From Chaenocephalus aceratus (taxonomy: Eukaryota; Chordata; Actinopteri; Perciformes; Channichthyidae): DNA of 64,000 bases. The notes under the pieces were generated by a model. It was not told where the DNA came from. It was given only the letters and a program-made list of their open reading frames with translations, and made no database searches. The position numbers were made by a program, and so were the translations under genes. Each line of letters begins with the position of its first letter. The stretch's first letter is position 1. The DNA lies in NCBI GenBank assembly GCA_023974075.1, contig JAMFTG010000150.1:1-64000 (forward strand). The letters are read 5' to 3'. Below are positions 48,486 through 59,307 of this stretch, piece after piece.

Positions 48486-49227
48486 AGTGGCGAGTCGTGA
48501 CTTTTATACCTAGGCCCTCTGACCCCCTCCCTCGAAAAAAGAAAAAAGAGTTTTACGTCCACCGTATACTTCAGCAGAATATCAAAAACAACGGCCCGGG
48601 GTGCAAAACGCATCAATGCCAGCGACGCTCTGCCACACAAAACAACACCTGTACGTAACCCGATTTGTGTTCTTTGAAATGGAAAAGGATATCGAATTGT
48701 GTTTGTTGCTTTCGTTGCAGTTGTATGTCAGATGTGTAATTTAGCTTGGCTTCCTATTTTGTATGGACATGCTTTTATTTTGAAGGCGAGTTTACGCTGT
48801 TGACAGGAAGTTGTTGTTGCTATGGAAACAAGAATAGCTTCACAGCGGCCGGAACTTGTCATAAAGTCCGCGATAATAAAGCCCACCCATTTAGAGGGGA
48901 GATATGATTGGTCAACTGTACTGTCATTTGACAAAACTCTCTCGTTGAGTTACTATAGCGACCCTCTGTGAATTCATAGCAGCTCTTCACCTCTTTCATT
49001 TAACCCTTCACATTCCAACAGAAACTGAATAGGCAGATTCGAAGGATTTATTTCTTTAGAAATGTTATTTTAAATACAATTAAATCAAGTTATTTCATTA
49101 AAACTAATGAAAAATATAACTAAAAAAACATTTAAAAAAAAATATTGAAAAAAATATAATTTTTTTGAATGTTTTAAAATATTATTTTGAAGAATATCTT
49201 AGAGGGTCCTGACGGCTCGCCACCGCT
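48486..49227. mobile_element. hAT-like element with GTGGCGAG ends in STAM2 intron
   Basis: Left CAGTGGCGAGTCGTGACTTT; right GAGGGTCCTGACGGCTCGCC ACC, inverted counterparts (GTGGCGAG-CGT-A). Follows a poly-C run and abuts the repeat shared with 1280-2400. No frame. Confidence 0.6.
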
Positions 49228-49615
49228 TGTCCCCAGCTTGAGCTTCAATCTCAGGATCCATGTATCTGTGATCCTCTCCAGAATGGAAGGAGTCATCACA
49301 TACAGAGCATCAACTAGTTCCTGAGCAGTGTCCTTCACATGCTGATGTCCAAGAGAGGGAGTCACACAGTCACAAGATGGAGGAATAGAAAGCAGTATTC
49401 AATGTGTACTTCAGATTAGCTCCACATCAGAAATGAGCATGCTTGTCACATGTCTCTCTCCATAGAGGCTGAATCATCATGTTAATCACATAGCTATCAT
49501 CTGCCTCAAACAGTCCTGATGCTCTTCCAGGTAATCACACATCCTGTCATGTTCACAGCTGCAGTTGGGATACCTTTGTTATCATGTTACTCTCAGACTG
49601 GAAGAGGACGTTCAG
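49228..49615 (-). repeat. interspersed repeat, continuous copy of 1280-2400
   Basis: Inverted match to 2275-2395 (49235-49345) and 1280-1590 (49320-49610). Its right edge lies only about 30 bp from the donor of the STAM2 exon at 49643. Confidence 0.65.
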
Positions 49616-49642
49616 TATTTTCCCAACATTATGTTTTCTTAC

Positions 49643-49809
49643 CTCATGTAGGGAGGCTGAGCAGCTTGGCAGTTGGGGGGGGCGGAGACGTTGGGGGGCA
49701 GAGAGTGCAGTTGTCCGGGCTGGTCGCTGGGCAGAGAGTAGGTCTGCAGAGGAGGACCCTGAGGCATCGCAGGGGGCATGTAGGGGCCGCCAGCCGGGCC
49801 CATGTAGCC
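49643..49809 (-). CDS. stam2: STAM2 penultimate coding exon, Pro/Gln/Tyr-rich
   Basis: Exon of 167 bp between acceptor CTGCTCAG (49810) and donor GTAAG (49642). It reads GYMGPAGGPYMPPAMPQG, QTYSLPSDQPGQLHSLPPNV and ends PPYM plus two bases of Ser. The YSL...LxSLPPNV spacing resembles the STAM2 C-terminal tail. Phase 0 in, phase 2 out, matching both neighbours. The region is disordered and low complexity. A frame with no match to STAM also stays open here, but phase and neighbours decide the call. Confidence 0.88.
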
Positions 49810-50307
49810 CTGAGCAGATCACAAGACAAGACAAGATGGACCTTCAAGTCTCAAGGCTGTCACAGGCTCCTCCAACAGTGCAACACAATAACACAGATAA
49901 TAGTGCAAGTAATACAAATACAATAGAATAGTGCAAGGAGAGTCTATATACAAGTAATTGGAATATAATACATTAGATAAATAATGTGTAGGTTGCAAAC
50001 AGATGAACGTTATGGATGTTCTTTGAGCCTCGTAGGGAAATTCAGGTTTCATGAATAAGAAAGAAACCGAGATAGTACACATGGAATATACGCAGGCATA
50101 ATTAGAATATAACATGTTTTAACAATATGAATAGAGGGGGAGGGGGGAGGGGCACGGCTTTAATAAGTGCTGAGAGAGGTAGTAATATCACAATTATGTT
50201 TTGGGGAAAAATATGTAAAAAGAGGGATTCACAAGGGTCTAAGAATCATTTACCAAGTGGGAACAAATGAAACCTTAGTCAGTTTTACATCTGTTCTGGG
50301 GAGGTAG

Positions 50308-50607
50308 TAGGGCTGCTCAATTAATCGTATTTTAATCGGTACACGATTATGGCTTGCAACGATTACGAAGACAACGTAATCGAAATAAAACGATTTTTTT
50401 ATTTTTATAATTTTTTTAATTGGTTTTTCAGTTGAATTATACTTAACGTTCAGGGTAATCAACTGTTAAAAACATACTGTTAAAAAATGTTTTCTCCAAT
50501 AAATTGATGTTTTCAAAGTCAATGAATAATCGCATTTAATAATCGCAATTACAATTATTTACCCAAATAATCGAGATTATGATTTTTGCCATAATCGAGC
50601 AGCCCTA
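50308..50607. mobile_element. hAT MITE, TAGGGCTGCTC ends, copy 1 (perfect TSD)
   Basis: TAGGGCTGCTCAATTAATCG at the left and CGAGCAGCCCTA at the right, flanked by an exact 8-bp duplication GGAGGTAG (50300-50307 and 50608-50615). 300 bp, non-coding. Confidence 0.93.
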
Positions 50608-51121
50608 GGAGGTAGTAGTCTGTTGAGATTCTTGTTCTGTTTTCTGTGACAATCTTCCTCACCCTGACTTTCAGACGCGCTACCATGGAAACCAAACAAT
50701 GGTGTAGCTGTATTAAAGTCCGAGTGGAAACAGTCGTGAGTAAATCTGATTTTCTCAGAAATCGGGAGAAATATGACCGTGGGAGGAAACCGGGAGAGGG
50801 CAGTGAAACCGGGAGGGTTGGCGAGTGTGGTGGTCTGGTAGCTGGGAAATGTCGAGGGGTCCTTGAGCAAGGCACGGATTTGATAAACTCTCACACAAAT
50901 CCTATAGTGTAATCAATGTCTCATTTATCCAATCATGTGCTCAGTAACTCCCACTCACATTCATAAGTAAGACATTACTAGTAGGTAACAGAAATCTCTT
51001 TACTCACACTATTGGAAAAGCGCTAAAGCCCAAATCCTTGTTTTAGGAATTTAAGAGAATGTCAGAGCTTAGTTGTTTTCCATTTCCTCAGTAAGTCAAC
51101 ATCTTCTGTCCCAGGACGAGC

Positions 51122-51406
51122 TAGGGCTGCTCGACTATGGCAAAAATCATAATCTCGATTATTGGGTCAATATTGATATCACGATTATTAAAAACGAATT
51201 ATCCATTTACTTTGAAAAAGAAAAAGGTGTAGTATGTTTTTAAACAGTTGATTACCCTGAACTTTAAGTTTAGTTCAATTAATTAAAAAAATCTTTTTAA
51301 ATAATAATATAATAAAAACATTTTTTTATTTCGATGATGTTGTTTCATAATCGTTGCAAGCCAAAATCGTAATTTCGATTAAAATACGATTAATTGAGCA
51401 GCCCTA
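51122..51406. mobile_element. hAT MITE, TAGGGCTGCTC ends, copy 2
   Basis: TAGGGCTGCTCGACTATGGC to ATTGAGCAGCCCTA, inverted relative to copy 1, with flanks GGACGAGC and GGATGAGC (7 of 8 match). Confidence 0.9.
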
Positions 51407-52242
51407 GGATGAGCCTAGCAACACTAATAAAGGAGGAGTCGATTATTGTTTGTATTTGGCCCAAAAAATGTCTGGCTACTGCGATATAGCTACAGAATGT
51501 AGATACTAAACACCTGGTTGCTGTTAGAGTGCTGCTACAGAAAGTCAGGAAGGGTTGCTGGGTAAAGTACCAGGTTTGTTCTTCTGCAGTTTTATGTACT
51601 TGTGTTTACAAAAAATCCATGTCACTGCAGGCGCAATAACAACCTGGTATTTCAGAGTACTCTGCAGAAAAAATAAAGATGAAGGGGAAAAGAAACAACG
51701 ACGACAAAAACTGGAGCAGCACTCCGGTGTGGGCTGGCCAGCGAAGTGGACATTTCTCAGAGGAGAGACAGTGGCATCAATCATTACAGAGAAAACAGCC
51801 ACCGAGAGAACTCCAGGGAGGAGGAAAGGCTGACTGAATGTCAGGCCATCAACAAGCGTCAAAAGCCAACTGCTTCGCTGGCCAATATAACAAGGGTAGG
51901 ATGTGAGGAATAAAATATGACACGAATAGCAAGATATAATCACCGTGTCGCTGCTCTGAGTGATTTCCTCTACAGTAGTCTTTTGTCTCAAATCATATCA
52001 AGAATCGAAAAAGTGAGATGTTTAATATGAAGAGAACTGGTGGGTGGGCTGAACAGCCAATCAGAGTGATTTATTTGGCCGACTGCCTTTGGCCGACTGC
52101 CCGTCGATTCAACATGTTGAATCGCCAACATTGGCTTGGTGTGTCCGGGCCTTAAGTCTCTCCAGCCTTCAGTCTTGTAAACTGTTTACCAACCTCTGAC
52201 TGAACCCATCGAGAAATAATGCACGACTTGTTTTGTATCGAC

Positions 52243-52243
<1 letters not shown>

Positions 52244-52280
<37 letters not shown>
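52244..52280. repeat. (TA)n microsatellite
   Basis: ATATAT tract with one TG. Confidence 0.9.
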
Positions 52281-52281
<1 letters not shown>

Positions 52282-52357
52282 GACCAGAGCAGAACAAGCA
52301 CGTTTCAAATCCTTTGATCTGAAGTTACATCACTGTATTAGGTAAGTCAGTCATTTG

Positions 52358-52620
52358 TAGGGCTTCTCAATTAATCGTATTTTAATCGCAATTACGATGT
52401 TTGGCTTGATACGATTATGAAAACAACATAATCGAAATAAAACGATTATTATTATTTATTTAATTGGGTTTTCAGTTGGATTATACTTAAAGTTCAGGGT
52501 AATCAACTGTTAAAAACATAATGTTCACATTTTTTTTTCAATAACTGGACATTTTCAAAGTAAATGGATAATCGTTTTTTAATAATCGTGATATCAATTA
52601 TTGACCCAAATGACCCAAGT
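52358..52620. mobile_element. hAT MITE, TAGGGCTGCTC type, copy 3 (truncated)
   Basis: Starts TAGGGCTTCTCAATTAATCG; the right terminal repeat is missing where the next element begins (52626). Confidence 0.8.
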
Positions 52621-52625
52621 AATAG

Positions 52626-53508
52626 AGAGGCGAAGTCCCTCCCCTTCCGGGGAGCTCCATGCGACCTTATTTAGGAAAAAGTATGTATTGAAGTCAATGG
52701 AGAGAGAAAGATTATCTTTAGATGATGTTTGTCAATTTGAAAGATAATTTTGCAAGTCAAAAATATACAAATGTGAAGTAACACTTTTTTGGCGTGAACC
52801 CGCTCAATGAACTACATTACATTACTTTGCATTTAGCTGACGCTTTTATCCAAAGCGACTTACAATAAGTGCATTCGACCAACAAAATACAAACTTGAAG
52901 GAAACAGAATCATAAAGTACATCAGGCTTCATAGAGCAACAACATTTCAAGTGCTACTCAACTGGCTTTAGATAAGCCAGTCCTTTGTTAGTATATAAGT
53001 GCTCTGTTAATAGTTCTATCGCTCGAGGTGGAGTCGAAAGAGATGAGTTTTCAGTCTGCGCCGGAAGGTGTGGGGAGGGTACATCTCCCGTCTCGCACCA
53101 CACACCCAGACGGCCGTCACGTTGGAACATCTCACTTCTTTCTTTCAGAACGAGGCGGAAAGTATTAAAAGAGGTGGAAATCACTCCAAGTCTGGGCACG
53201 TTGAGAGCTGAGCACACACACAAGGGGAGTTAGTCGGTTCCTAAGAGCCAGCATGCGGGACCGGGACTCTGGGAGTTGTAGTCTTTCTAGTTGCGTATTT
53301 TCCATAGTCTTATATTTCAACAGTTTTACGACAAACTGACTTTTTGACATGGAAATTATTTTTTAAGATTGAAAAACATCATGTGTAATTCGTGGCACAA
53401 TTCAAACGGGATCGAGAGATAATCTTTCTCTCTCCATTGACTTCAATACATACTTTTTCAGAAATACGGTCCCATGGGGCGGAAGTCGAGGGGCGGGACT
53501 TCGCCTCT
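52626..53508. mobile_element. AGAGGCGAAGTCCC long-TIR element, copy 1, with nested SINE
   Basis: Left AGAGGCGAAGTCCCTCCCCT; right GGGGCGGGACTTCGCCTCT. Extended inverted similarity also includes CAATGGAGAGAGAAAGATTA/TCTCTCTCCATTGACTTCAA. Near identical to 56438-57099 apart from an extra segment at about 52813-53080. Confidence 0.85.
52813..53080. mobile_element. SINE-like insertion within the long-TIR element
   Basis: Starts TTACATTACTTTGCATTTAG with CTTTTATCCAAAGCGACTTA, ends GGAAGGTGTGGGGAGGG. Flanked by TACAT on both sides, absent at the corresponding site in copy 2 (56669-56675). Confidence 0.75.
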
Positions 53509-53737
53509 ATATATTTTGTTGACCTGTGAAAATATGTGTTCGTATTTGATACCTTTTGTTTTAAGTAAAGAGTCGAACAAACTTTCCTCAGGCGTATTTA
53601 GTCCGAGACGAGCTCACTGCTGCTTGTGAATCGAATGTCTGGATTAGGCGGAACTACAGTCGTTTGAGTGCAACGGTAATAAACGACATGGCTGAGTATC
53701 AGTGTATCATTAGGCAGCGTTAATGCACTTCTCTGAC

Positions 53738-53886
53738 CTGCATAGCAACAGCTGGTCCGGGTGGAGCATACTGCGTCTGCATCTTGGAGTAGGCCGAGTA
53801 GAACGGAGCCTCGTTCATCAGCTTGTTGTAAAGCTCCAGCGCCTCCAACACCTTCACATTCAGCTCAGAGAACTCTGAGTGTTTTC
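53738..53886 (-). CDS. stam2: STAM2 exon, end of GAT/coiled-coil core
   Basis: The frame reads [20 protein letters not shown] then [16 protein letters not shown] and ends at donor GTCAGA (53737). This is the helical core by which STAM binds HRS in ESCRT-0, and the [16 protein letters not shown] wording favours STAM2 over STAM1. The exon is 149 bp as assembled. The upstream exon ends in phase 2 (IDR with AG of Arg), so only a single G should precede AAA CAC. The sequence has GAAAACAC, one A too many, which would put the whole exon out of frame. A one-base overcall in the A run at 53882-53885 is the likely cause. Out phase is 0, consistent with the next exon. Confidence 0.9.
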
Positions 53887-54418
53887 CTGCAACACATTCG
53901 AACAGATCGAGATGCAGACGGGTGTCTTTTTAAGTCTCTGCAGCTAAAACAGAACAGTAGTGTTTTACTTTGTTATACACTCACAGCACAAACATACACA
54001 TGTCTGAATACACATTATGCAAACACACAAAGCTGCTCAAATGAATGTTAGCTGACCTCGGTCACTTACAGAAGCTAGGCTAATAATTTGTATAGATTTA
54101 AGATGTCTTCAAAAAGCCGATACACAATGAGGCTATTCCAAGAAGTTTAAAACGATATGGATGCCTTTTTCTTACCCAAGCTAAAAGAATGACCTTCCCA
54201 GATAACCCCAAACGGATATAAACAAGACTGTTGGTGTTGTTTTGTTGTCCTTGTAGTCGCAATGTGTTCAGGGTAGATGCAGGAGTCCTGAAGTCGGATG
54301 TAAGACCTTTAAAGACCTTCTTTAAGACCCTTTCCATACATTTCAAGACCTCATCGCCACTTCGAGTTCTAACCGGTTACCTTGGCGACACACTTTACCT
54401 CACATTGACTATATACAG

Positions 54419-55498
54419 CAGGGGTGGGGAACCTTTTTCCTCTCAAGGGCCATTTCAATTTTTTTAACATCCTCCGAGGGCCGTACACGTTATTGACCTC
54501 TGCTTAAAAAAACTAAAATCACAGCCCATTCATTTGGCCTTTCTTTCAGGCTGTGCAAAGAAAAAGCAACCTCTTAATCCAGATATTTTACCATGACTCG
54601 CGTATGCATGCATGCACGTGCACGGTGTGGCATGACCACCAAACAGAAAGATATGGACAAAAGATGTGTGCAAATGTATTTAGTTTCCATGTGGACATGA
54701 TTTAAGTGGGGGGGGGGGGGGGGGTACCTAACCTCCTCTATGGGGGTCCGGGGGGCATGCTCCCCCAGGAAGATTTTTTTTTTTTAAATGTTGAAGTTAA
54801 AAGCATCAATCTGGTGCACTTTGAGAGCAACATTAGGAAATCTATGGAACCATCTCAACACCCATTTGAAACAGAACTGTAAGCAGATTTACTTTTTCTT
54901 TATGGCTATTTTACAAATCATTCTCCTTTCAAACTGTAGTCTTGTTTATTAATAACAACTTTTTTTTTACTGTCATATAGTATTTTATACCTGTTTACTT
55001 TATTCTCTTATTTTTTTATAACTATAATGATCATATAAAGATGTGTCTTTACTTCACTGGTTGTAGACAAAGCTTCTTATATTCGTTAGCATAGCTAGCT
55101 AACCAGATGCTAATGATAACAACACAGTTATTGACTGTAATGATCACTATGACATATCGCCACTGGGCTTTGAACTAAAGACACAGCCACTCAAAAACTG
55201 CGGCATGTGTACTACAGCTTCAAAAAAACGAAAAAAACGGAGCCACGTTCTGGTGCTCTCCGTCAGAACTGCCCCTGTCAGAGGAGACATATCACATGAT
55301 GACACTTAGGCTCGTGTTGTGTTCAAGGACCCTGACCTTGGCCAGGAAAAACAGGCACTCGCTTTGTTTAATTTGTTTGCGGTCAAGATTTCTTTAACTT
55401 TTTTCTTTTTTGCGTGTGTTTATAAATTACCTCGAGGGCCGTACCAAATGGTCTCGCGGGCCGTATACGGCCCGGGGGCCGGAGGTTCCCCACCCCTG
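54419..55498. mobile_element. hAT element with CAGGGGTGGGGAACC ends and perfect 8-bp TSD
   Basis: CAGGGGTGGGGAACCTTTTT at the left, GGTTCCCCACCCCTG at the right, flanked by exact ATATACAG (54411-54418 and 55499-55506). The ends carry GGGCC-rich subterminal words. Interior is non-coding and contains a poly-G run (54708-54724) and CCCCCAGGAAGATTTTT. A 1080-bp non-autonomous element in a STAM2 intron. Confidence 0.93.
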
Positions 55499-55981
55499 AT
55501 ATACAGTATTGATTGTCCTTCCTCCTTATCTTCCAACCATTTGGACGCAGACTTGCATTTCCCCATAACGATGTTGCTTAGCAACCGGCATAAACGGAGC
55601 TTCGCGCTATCAAGCAGTGAGCGTGCGACGTCCTGTTCAGATGACGTCAGACCCAACGGGATGCCATCAATAAACTCCACAGAATCTCACTACACACCTA
55701 CGCCATGACTACATTCAGGCAGACTGTAGAACACAACCTCTTTGGACCATTCATATACTTATTGAATACAAGCTACAACATGTAATACCTTGGAAAATGC
55801 CGTTTAATACTTTTTAATAGCCTTCATTTTCGCTAAATTGATTGATCAACTTGTAATACTTGTTAAGACCCCCGCGGACCCCCTGGAGTTGTATGTTGTT
55901 GTGTTTTGTATTATACTGTCTCCCACAGCCACTTCATCATTGCTGCCACATTGTGAATAAAAAGATGTCTGAAAACGCTAC

Positions 55982-56036
55982 CTGTCAATCTCCTGCAGCT
56001 TCTCATCGATCATCGGGTTCATCTGCTCACAGGCCC
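55982..56036 (-). CDS. stam2: STAM2 exon, coiled-coil/GAT middle
   Basis: A 55-bp exon reading ACEQMNPMIDEKLQEID then R split across the junction. Acceptor GAACAG (56037) and donor GTAGC (55981) are clear. QM-PMIDEKL-EIDRKHSE is diagnostic of the STAM family. Takes one G from the previous exon (phase 1) and leaves two bases (phase 2). Role: part of the HRS-binding helical region of ESCRT-0 on early endosomes. Confidence 0.93.
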
Positions 56037-56139
56037 CTGTTCACACATTGACAGTGAGGGAGGGAAAGAGCAGAGTCAGACATGCACTGCTGCTCAGACT
56101 GTGCAAAGGACTGGTTTAAAGCAGCGTTATGGGCCGTAC

Positions 56140-56227
56140 CCTCCAGCTGGATCAGATCCTGGGTGTCAGGGGTGGAATCTGCAGGATCTGCGTTCTGCAG
56201 CAGAGCCAGCGTGCTGTCCATCTTCCC
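56140..56227 (-). CDS. stam2: STAM2 exon, start of GAT domain
   Basis: An 88-bp exon reading GKMDSTLALLQNADPADSTP then DTQDLIQLEG, between acceptor TCCTCAG (56228) and donor GTACGG (56139). KMD--L-LLQ--DP-DS-PD-QDL is the STAM GAT-domain start. Phase 0 in, phase 1 out. It joins in frame to both neighbouring exons (VFIDE-GKMD and LEG-ACEQ). Confidence 0.93.
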
Positions 56228-56308
56228 CTGAGGACACAAAGAGAGGCAGCAGGGTTGGCATTGCGATTGAGAAAGGGATTTGTGTCTGCTCTGAGGAAAA
56301 TGTAATAC

Positions 56309-56391
56309 CTCGTCGATGAAGACGGGCTCAGGCTCTGCTCTGGTTTCCAGGCTCGTCTCTTCGGGAGTAGAGCACTTCTCAATAAAAGCCA
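56309..56391 (-). CDS. stam2: STAM2 exon linking SH3 and GAT
   Basis: An 83-bp exon reading VAFIEKCSTPEETSLETRAE then PEPVFIDE, with acceptor CTCCACAG (56392) and donor GTATTA (56308). The acidic linker ending EPEPVFIDE precedes the GAT domain as in STAM2. Phase 1 in, phase 0 out. A complete TIR element (56438-57099) begins only 47 bp upstream of this acceptor, so the branch point must lie in the remaining 47 bp or inside the element. Confidence 0.92.
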
Positions 56392-56437
56392 CTGTGGAGC
56401 AGAAGGTTGGGTTCAATACGCAGTTCTGAAACTATCG

Positions 56438-57099
56438 AGAGGCGAAGTCCCTCCCTCTCCGGGGAGCTCCATGGGACCTTATTTCTGAATAAGTATGCAT
56501 TGAAGTCGATGGAGAGAGAAAGATTATCTTTCCATCCCGTTTGAATTGTGCCACGAGTTACACATATGATGTTTGTCAATTTGAAAGATAATTTTTCAAG
56601 TCAAACAAATCTAAATGTGTCGTAAAACTGTGAAGTAACACTTTCTTTGTGTGAAACCGCTCAATGAACTACATCTCCCGTCTCGCACCACACACCCAGA
56701 CGGCCGTCACGTTGGAACATCTCACTTCTTTCTTTCAGAACGAGGAGGAAAGTATTAAAAGAGGTGGAAATCACTCCAAGTCTGGGCGCGTTGAGAGCTG
56801 TGTACACACAAGGGGAGTGAGTCGGTTCCTAAGAGCCAGCATGCGGGACCGGGACTCTGGGATTTGTAGTCTTTCTAGTTGCGTATTTTCCATAGTCTTA
56901 TATTTCAACAGTTTTACGACAAACTGTAACTTTTTTGACTTGGAAATTATCTTTTAAATTAACAAACATCATGTGTGTGATTCGTGGCACAATTCAAACG
57001 GGATCGAAAGATAAGTTTCTCTCTCCATCGACTTTAATACATACTTTTTCAGAAATAAGGTCCCATGGGGCGGAAGTAGAAGGGCGGGACTTCGCCTCT
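56438..57099. mobile_element. AGAGGCGAAGTCCC long-TIR element, copy 2
   Basis: AGAGGCGAAGTCCCTCCCTC to GGCGGGACTTCGCCTCT, 662 bp, lacking the SINE insert of copy 1. Lies 47 bp upstream of the STAM2 acceptor at 56392. Confidence 0.88.
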
Positions 57100-57169
57100 C
57101 TAATGGCTTCAGTTTTGATGAAATAACAGAGCATAGAGGCTCGTATGCGGTAAAAGATATCTACAACAT

Positions 57170-58683
57170 CGGTTAGTGTGCAGCTAGAGGGCTACAATGT
57201 TCAATAAAGAGCTTTTTGAACATTAAAGAATGTAAACATGTCACAGAAAAAAGGCACAAAATACAAATATGAACCTGGAAATGAGCAAGTTATGTCATCT
57301 TTCTGTTATTGTGCAGCTGAAGGGACTGCAATGCTTTTAGAGGGGCTCAATTCTGCACATTTTCAGGTTAAAATGTATGTAGTGTCTCTACTTTAAAGAG
57401 TCCTCTCCTGCTGATGTTCAGGTGTATATCAGTATGTAGTGTCTCTACTTTAAAGAGTCCTCTCCTGCTGATGTTCAGGTGTATATCAGTATGTCGTGTC
57501 TCTACTTTAAAGAGTCCTCTCCTGCTGATGTTCAGGTGTATATCAGTATGTAGTGTCTCTACTTTAAAGAGTCCTCTCCTGCTGATGTCTAGGTGTATAT
57601 CAGTATGTAGTGTCTCTACTTTAAAGAGTCCTCTCCTGCTGATGTTCAGGGTGTATATCAGTATGTAGTGTCTCTACTTTAAAGAGTCCTCTCCTGCTGA
57701 TGTTCAGGTGTATATCAGTATGTAGAGTCTCTACTTTAAAGAGTCCTCTCCTGCTGATGTTCAGGTGTATATCAGTATGTCGTGTCTCTACTTTAAAGAG
57801 TCCTCTCCTGCTGATGTTCAGGTGTATATCAGTATGTAGTGTCTCTACTTTAAAGAGTCCTCTCCTGCTGATGTTCAGGTGTATATCAGTATGTAGTGTC
57901 TCTACTTTAAAGAGTCCTCTCCTGCTGATGTTCAGGTGTATATCAGTATGTAGTGTCTATACTTTATAGAGTCCTCTCCTGCTGATGTTCAGGTGTATTC
58001 AGTATGTAGTGTCTCTACTTTAAAGAGTCCTCTCCTGCTGATGTTCAGGTGTATATCAGTATGTAGTGTCTCTACTTTAAAGAGTCCTCTCCTGCTGATG
58101 TTCAGGTGTATATCAGTATGTAGTGTCTCTACTTTAAAGAGTCCTCTCCTGCTGATGTTCAGGTGTATATCAGTATGTAGTGTCTCTACTTTAAAGAGTC
58201 CTCTCCTGCTGATGTTCAGGTGTATATCAGTATGTAGTGTCTCTACTTTAAAGAGTCCTCTCCTGCTGATGTTCAGGTGTATATCAGCATGTATTGTCTC
58301 TACTTTAAAGAGTCCTCTCCTGCTGATGTTCAGGTGTATATCAGCATGTATTGTCTCTACTTTAAAGAGTCCTCTCCTGCTGATGTTCAGGTGTATATCA
58401 GCATGTATTGTCTCTACTTTAAAGAGTCCTCTCCTGCTGATGTTCAGGTGTATATCAGTATTTAGTGTCTCTCCATGCTCTAATGTTCAAAAAGCTGTTT
58501 ATTGTTCTCATACTACCTCTTTTCACCCTCTGTCTGAAACCAGAGCCCAGTCTGCTCTGATTGGTTAGCTGGCCGGCTCTGTTGTGATTGGTCAAACCGT
58601 TTAGAGATGTCCCGCCCCTTAGCCTACATATAGCCAGACACCTATATAACACACCACAGGAAAGGGCATGTCCCCTTTAATAA
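57170..58683 (-). mobile_element. family-3 element hosting array D
   Basis: Right part has CTTTTCACCCTCTGTCTGAA, TCTGATTGGTTAGCTGGCCG, GAGATGTCCCGCCCCTTAGC and ends CAGGAAAGGGCATGTCCCCTTTAA, the TTAA end of the family. It stops 11 bp from the donor of the STAM2 exon at 58694. The left portion (57225-57290) has GGCACAAAATACAAATATGA, a single-unit relic. Confidence 0.75.
57379..58472 (+). repeat. 57-bp minisatellite array D, about 19 units
   Basis: Same orientation as array A. Units 57494 and 57780 share GTATGTCGTG; the last three units share CAGCATGTATTGTC. These adjacent shared variants show local block duplication. Confidence 0.97.
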
Positions 58684-58693
58684 ACAGACCAAC

Positions 58694-58788
58694 CTGTCTC
58701 CGGCTCTGCGTTCAGATTGGTCGTGACGAAGTTGGAAGGAAAGAGCCCGACTCCTCTGTGGTTCTCTCCTTTCCACCAGTTTGGATCG
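58694..58788 (-). CDS. stam2: STAM2 exon, second half of SH3 domain
   Basis: A 95-bp exon reading [20 protein letters not shown] then [11 protein letters not shown]. It supplies the WW and the GLFPSNFV beta strands of the SH3 fold, the surface that in this family binds deubiquitinases such as UBPY and AMSH. Acceptor GTTCATAG (58789), donor GTTGG (58693). One base completes Ser from the upstream exon (VLDD-S-DPNWW) and one base is left for Val of the next. Confidence 0.95.
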
Positions 58789-58964
58789 CTATGAACAAAA
58801 CAAGCAAAACATCAAATGCATGAGCTTCTCAGAGTGAGCCATGCTGACATTCAGAGCAGTACAATAACATTAATTCATCATGTTGTAGTCTGGCTATATA
58901 ATAATAAGTACTAGGTAATAAATATATGTATTACCTAGTACGAACAGACCTAAATACGGAGTGT

Positions 58965-59100
58965 GGACTGCTACTTGGAGAGGTCCCAGTTCACCTCCTG
59001 CCCTGCCGTGGTGCCCTTGAGCAAGGCACCGGACACCCCCCTTCCCCCCCACTCCCATTGCTCCCCGGGCGGCGTGCACTAGCTGCCCACTGCCTCTAGT
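58965..59100. repeat. SINE/LINE-tail fragment
   Basis: GGTCCCAGTTCACCTCCTGC and CCTTGAGCAAGGCACCGGAC with GCTCCCCGGGCGGCGTGCAC, common in fish repeat tails. Confidence 0.6.
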
Positions 59101-59307
59101 ACTAGACTCCTGGTACCGTACTTCCAGATGTTTTTCGACACCATATCGACTTTCTGAGAGTCATAAAGGTAGGGTGTATAACGTGGGTGTTGAATTGGAA
59201 GAATATACTGTGTAAATTGTATCGTGATACTTGTAGGTATCTCATAATATATAGTAAATATCACTGAGGAAGTGTGCGACATCAATGGCAGAAACACTGT
59301 CCGTTAC

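Noticed and set aside
49553..49834. Minus frame rich in Ser/Ala (HAPCDASGSSSADLLS...) overlapping the STAM2 exon
   Set aside because: It is a shadow of the STAM2 exon 49643-49809. Phase with flanking exons and the YMGP...SLPPNV wording choose the other frame.
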